Source: Acidimicrobiia bacterium | Lineage (GTDB): Bacteria; Actinomycetota; Acidimicrobiia; IMCC26256; JAMXLJ01 | Direction: 5' to 3' | Assembly (NCBI GenBank): GCA_024281095.1 | Contig: JAMXLJ010000158.1 | Span: forward strand, 1 to 60,438 | DNA: 60,438 nt | In this document: in pieces, positions 58,369-60,438 of the stretch | Layout of the letters: the number at the start of each line of letters is the position of its first letter | Numbering within the stretch: position 1 is the stretch's first letter | The notes under the pieces: generated by a model | What the model saw: the letters and a program-made list of their open reading frames with translations, nothing else | Database searches by the model: none | What the model was told of the DNA's origin: nothing | Program-made: the position numbers and the translations under genes

Positions 58369-59678
58369 ACAGCGACATGATGGAGGCGCTCGAGAACCTC
58401 GAGCGCGAGAAGGGCATTTCGGTCGAGAGTCTGTTGCAGGCGCTGGCGGACGCGCTGGTGACCGCGTACAAGCGACGCCCGGACGCGGCCGAGGAGGCCG
58501 AGGTCGAGGTCGACGTCGAGACCGGCGACATTCGCGTGATCGCGCAGGAGCTCGACGAGGAGGGCAACGTCGTCCGTGAATGGGACGACACCCCGAGCGA
58601 CTTCGGTCGTATCGCGGCGCAGACCGCGAAGCAGGTGATCCTGCAGCGCATCCGCGAGTTCGAACGCGAGATGAAGTACGAGGAGTACGCCGGTCGTGAG
58701 GGCGACATCGTCACCGGCATCATCCAGCAGACCGACCAGCGCTACACGTTGCTCGACCTCGGCAAGGTCGAGGCGCTGCTGCCACAGGCCGAGCAGGTGC
58801 AGAACGAGCGCTACGAGCACGGCAGCCGCCTGAAGGCCTACATCGTCGAGGTACGCCGCACCGCCAAGGGCCCGCAGATCGTCGTCTCGCGCACGCACCC
58901 GGGTCTGGTGAAGCGTCTCTTCGAGCTCGAGGTCCCCGAGATCGTCGACGGTGTCGTCGACATCAAGGCCATCGCGCGCGAGCCGGGCCACCGTACGAAG
59001 ATCGCCGTCGCGTCCAACGACGGGAACGTCGACCCCGTCGGCGCCTGCGTCGGTGCGCGCGGTTCACGTGTGCGCATGGTCGTCAACGAACTGCGCGGTG
59101 AGAAGGTCGACATCGTCCCGTACAACGACGATCCGGCCGAGTTCGTGATGAAGGCACTCGCCCCGGCGCGGGTGCGCGAGGTGCGCATCCATCCCGAGAC
59201 AGGCACGGCAGAAGTCATCGTCCCCGACTTCCAGCTCTCGCTCGCAATCGGCAAGGAAGGCCAGAACGCGCGCCTCGCGGCGCGGCTCACAGGCTGGCGG
59301 GTCGACATCAAGAGCGAGACGCAGCTCCACGACGAGGAGACCGGCGCCGCGGTGGAGTACGCCGAGGGCGAGTGGGTCCAGAACGAGTCGGGCGAGCTCG
59401 TCTGGCAGCCCGCGGAGGGTGGCGAGACCATCTCCGCCGAGGCCGCCGGGTACGGCGGGGACGCTGCGGCCGGCGCGCCCGCACCTGCCGAGGCTGGAAG
59501 CGCAGGCGAGGCGGCCGGCGGGCCCGAGGGATCGGCGGCGGAGCCGGCCGCGCCCGAGCCGGCCACCGAAGCGGGAAGCGATGTGAGCTCCGAGGCCGGG
59601 GACGCCGCCGCGGCGGAGCCCGCGCCGGCCGAGGCCCAGGTGGCCGGCGGCGCCGAGCGGGGAGACGGCGGCGCGTAG
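58365..59678 (+). CDS. nusA: transcription termination/antitermination factor NusA
   Basis: A 437-residue NusA: N-terminal RNA-polymerase-binding domain (REKGISVESLLQALADALV, TPSDFGRIAAQTAKQVILQ), S1 domain (GDIVTGIIQQTDQRYTLLDLG), two KH domains (VGACVGARGSRVRMVVNEL; AIGKEGQNARLAARLTGW) and a tail of about 110 residues rich in Ala, Glu, Gly and Pro instead of the acidic repeats seen in some proteobacteria. As a factor acting on hairpin terminators it is a natural regulator of the terminator in its own operon leader. Confidence 0.96.
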   Translation: MNSDMMEALENLEREKGISVESLLQALADALVTAYKRRPDAAEEAEVEVDVETGDIRVIAQELDEEGNVVREWDDTPSDFGRIAAQTAKQVILQRIREFEREMKYEEYAGREGDIVTGIIQQTDQRYTLLDLGKVEALLPQAEQVQNERYEHGSRLKAYIVEVRRTAKGPQIVVSRTHPGLVKRLFELEVPEIVDGVVDIKAIAREPGHRTKIAVASNDGNVDPVGACVGARGSRVRMVVNELRGEKVDIVPYNDDPAEFVMKALAPARVREVRIHPETGTAEVIVPDFQLSLAIGKEGQNARLAARLTGWRVDIKSETQLHDEETGAAVEYAEGEWVQNESGELVWQPAEGGETISAEAAGYGGDAAAGAPAPAEAGSAGEAAGGPEGSAAEPAAPEPATEAGSDVSSEAGDAAAAEPAPAEAQVAGGAERGDGGA

Positions 59679-59703
59679 CGACGGCGGCCCGCGCCGGACC
59701 TGC

Positions 59704-59955
59704 GTGGGCTGTCGCCGCATCGCCCCGCCCGCAGAGCTGGTCCGCGTGGCCGGCCCGGCCGGCAGCGGGCTCGCCGTCGGGCCCGGCCCGGGACGCGGAG
59801 CGTGGCTCTGTGCCGACGCACCGGCGTGCTTCGAGGCGGCGATCCGCCGGCACGCGTTGGCCCGGGCACTGCGTCGCGGGATTCAGGCCGACGAGGTCGA
59901 CCGTTTGCGCGCGACACTGTATGGGCGGCGGACGGCCGAGGGTCGACCGCGCTGA
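59704..59955 (+). CDS. ylxR: YlxR/RnpM-family RNA-binding protein (start uncertain)
   Basis: Small protein normally found between nusA and infB; family members bind RNA and can modulate RNase P. The core GCRRIAPPAELVRV, the GPGPGRGAWLCADAPACFEAAIRR strand-helix and ALARALRRGI are present. The conserved start of the family, RTCVGCR, is encoded here, but GTG 59704 lies inside it and would remove RTC. Upstream the frame is open to 59587 without any ATG, GTG or TTG, so the true start is an unusual codon or the sequence has an error. Confidence 0.8.
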   Translation: MGCRRIAPPAELVRVAGPAGSGLAVGPGPGRGAWLCADAPACFEAAIRRHALARALRRGIQADEVDRLRATLYGRRTAEGRPR

Positions 59956-60031
59956 TCGAAAGGGTGCCGCGACACGGCCGCACCCTCAACAGGCACCACG
60001 AACCACGAGCGACACATTCGAAGGACAGGCT

Positions 60032-60438
60032 TTGGCCACGAAGAAGATCAGGGTCTACGAGCTCGCACGAGAGCTCGGCGTCGAGAACCAGGTCGTGCTC
60101 GACCTGTGCGAGCGACTGAAGATCGGCGTCAAGAGCCACTCGTCGAGCATCGACGATCCCTTGGCCGACCGCGTCCGGCGTCTCGCCGATTCCGAGGGGC
60201 TGCGCAAGCAAGCGGCGCCGGTCGAGGCGGCCACGCCCGAGCCGAAGCCGACCGCCACGCGGGTTCGCCCCTCGAAGCGGCCGGCGCCCGAGCCCGTTGC
60301 GCCGTCCGTCGCACCCGAGCCCGTCGCGCCCGAGCCGGCACCGCACCGGGTCGTGCGGTCCACCCCCACCCCGATGCCGCGGCCTGTACAGCCCGAGCCG
60401 GCCGCGCCCGTCGTTCCCGCGGCCGCCCAGGCCCCGTC
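60032..60438 (+). CDS. infB: translation initiation factor IF-2 (partial, runs off the window)
   Basis: Only the first 135 codons are present. The N-terminal IF2_N domain ATKKIRVYELARELGVENQ and VLDLCERLKIGVKSHSSSI is clear, followed by the Pro/Ala/Glu-rich linker usual in actinobacterial IF-2. The GTPase domain is outside the window. The start is TTG 60032 with AAGGA about 7 nt upstream. The short gap before it has a 7-bp inverted repeat (AGGGTGC/GCACCCT near 59960-59986) without a T-run. Confidence 0.93.
   Translation, partial: MATKKIRVYELARELGVENQVVLDLCERLKIGVKSHSSSIDDPLADRVRRLADSEGLRKQAAPVEAATPEPKPTATRVRPSKRPAPEPVAPSVAPEPVAPEPAPHRVVRSTPTPMPRPVQPEPAAPVVPAAAQAP

Overview
The window is a high-GC, densely packed bacterial chromosome segment that reads as actinobacterial. 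The evidence is the MurT/GatD lipid II amidation pair, a DUF2469 gene beside yraN, a WhiG/FliA-type sigma factor, a GTP-dependent PEP carboxykinase, zinc-ribbon L28 and L32, many GTG starts with GTGA/ATGA overlaps, and the order proS...rimP-nusA-ylxR-infB. A deep actinobacterial line such as Acidimicrobiia is my inference; no rRNA or marker tree can be read here. I found no tRNA, rRNA, CRISPR array, insertion sequence or prophage. Most of the window is conserved housekeeping sequence.

Layout. (1) 1-6.4 kb: ABM-domain protein, acyl-CoA synthetase, small membrane protein, ddl, a stand-alone Lrp-type RAM domain, pckG, and a small membrane protein. Tandem repeats that carry a ribosome-binding site lie in front of the first and last of these. 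(2) 6.4-26.2 kb: rpmB and a cold-shock-like gene on the minus strand, then a long plus-strand series: DAK2/FakA kinase, recG, rsmD, coaD, DivIVA-like coiled coil, YceD/DUF177, rpmF, plsX, a degenerate acyl carrier protein, rnc, mutM, acylphosphatase, smc, MscS channel, ftsY, ffh, rpsP, khpA, rimM, trmD. (3) 26.2-31.5 kb: small accessory genes around rplS, DUF2469 and yraN, plus the DNA-uptake pair comM-dprA. (4) 31.6-36.5 kb: Xer recombinase, sigma factor, a secreted M23-lipase fusion and a beta-propeller lipoprotein. (5) 36.7-45.4 kb: rpsB, tsf, pyrH, frr, cdsA, dxr, site-2 protease, ispG. (6) 45.4-53.1 kb, minus strand: methyltransferase-murT-gatD and the sulfate-assimilation set sir-cysH-cysD-cysN, preceded by a small leader ORF. 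(7) 53.2-60.4 kb: proS, ligC, a minus-strand two-gene unit (a 50-aa ORF and a UPF0104 membrane protein), then rimP-nusA-ylxR-infB; infB runs off the end.

How the parts fit together. The central series couples translation (L28, L32, S16, L19, RimM, TrmD, KhpA), protein targeting (FtsY and Ffh side by side), chromosome segregation (SMC) and lipid synthesis (PlsX). The cys operon takes sulfate through APS to sulfide: CysDN, an Fe-S-type APS reductase, and a siroheme sulfite reductase. No cysC is present, as expected if PAPS is not the route.

The most interesting non-standard signals are: (a) a repeat family that duplicates translation-initiation regions at two loci; (b) a 32-codon, apparently leaderless ORF in front of the sulfite reductase gene; (c) a strong terminator inside the leader of the rimP-nusA-infB operon, partly overlapping an upstream inverted repeat; (d) an acyl carrier protein whose phosphopantetheine serine is aspartate; (e) a rimM 5' end that becomes normal if one G is restored; (f) recG and ylxR lacking a usual start codon where one is needed; (g) an M23-lipase fusion lacking catalytic histidines; and (h) repeated TANNNT-6 nt-start arrangements that suggest leaderless transcripts.
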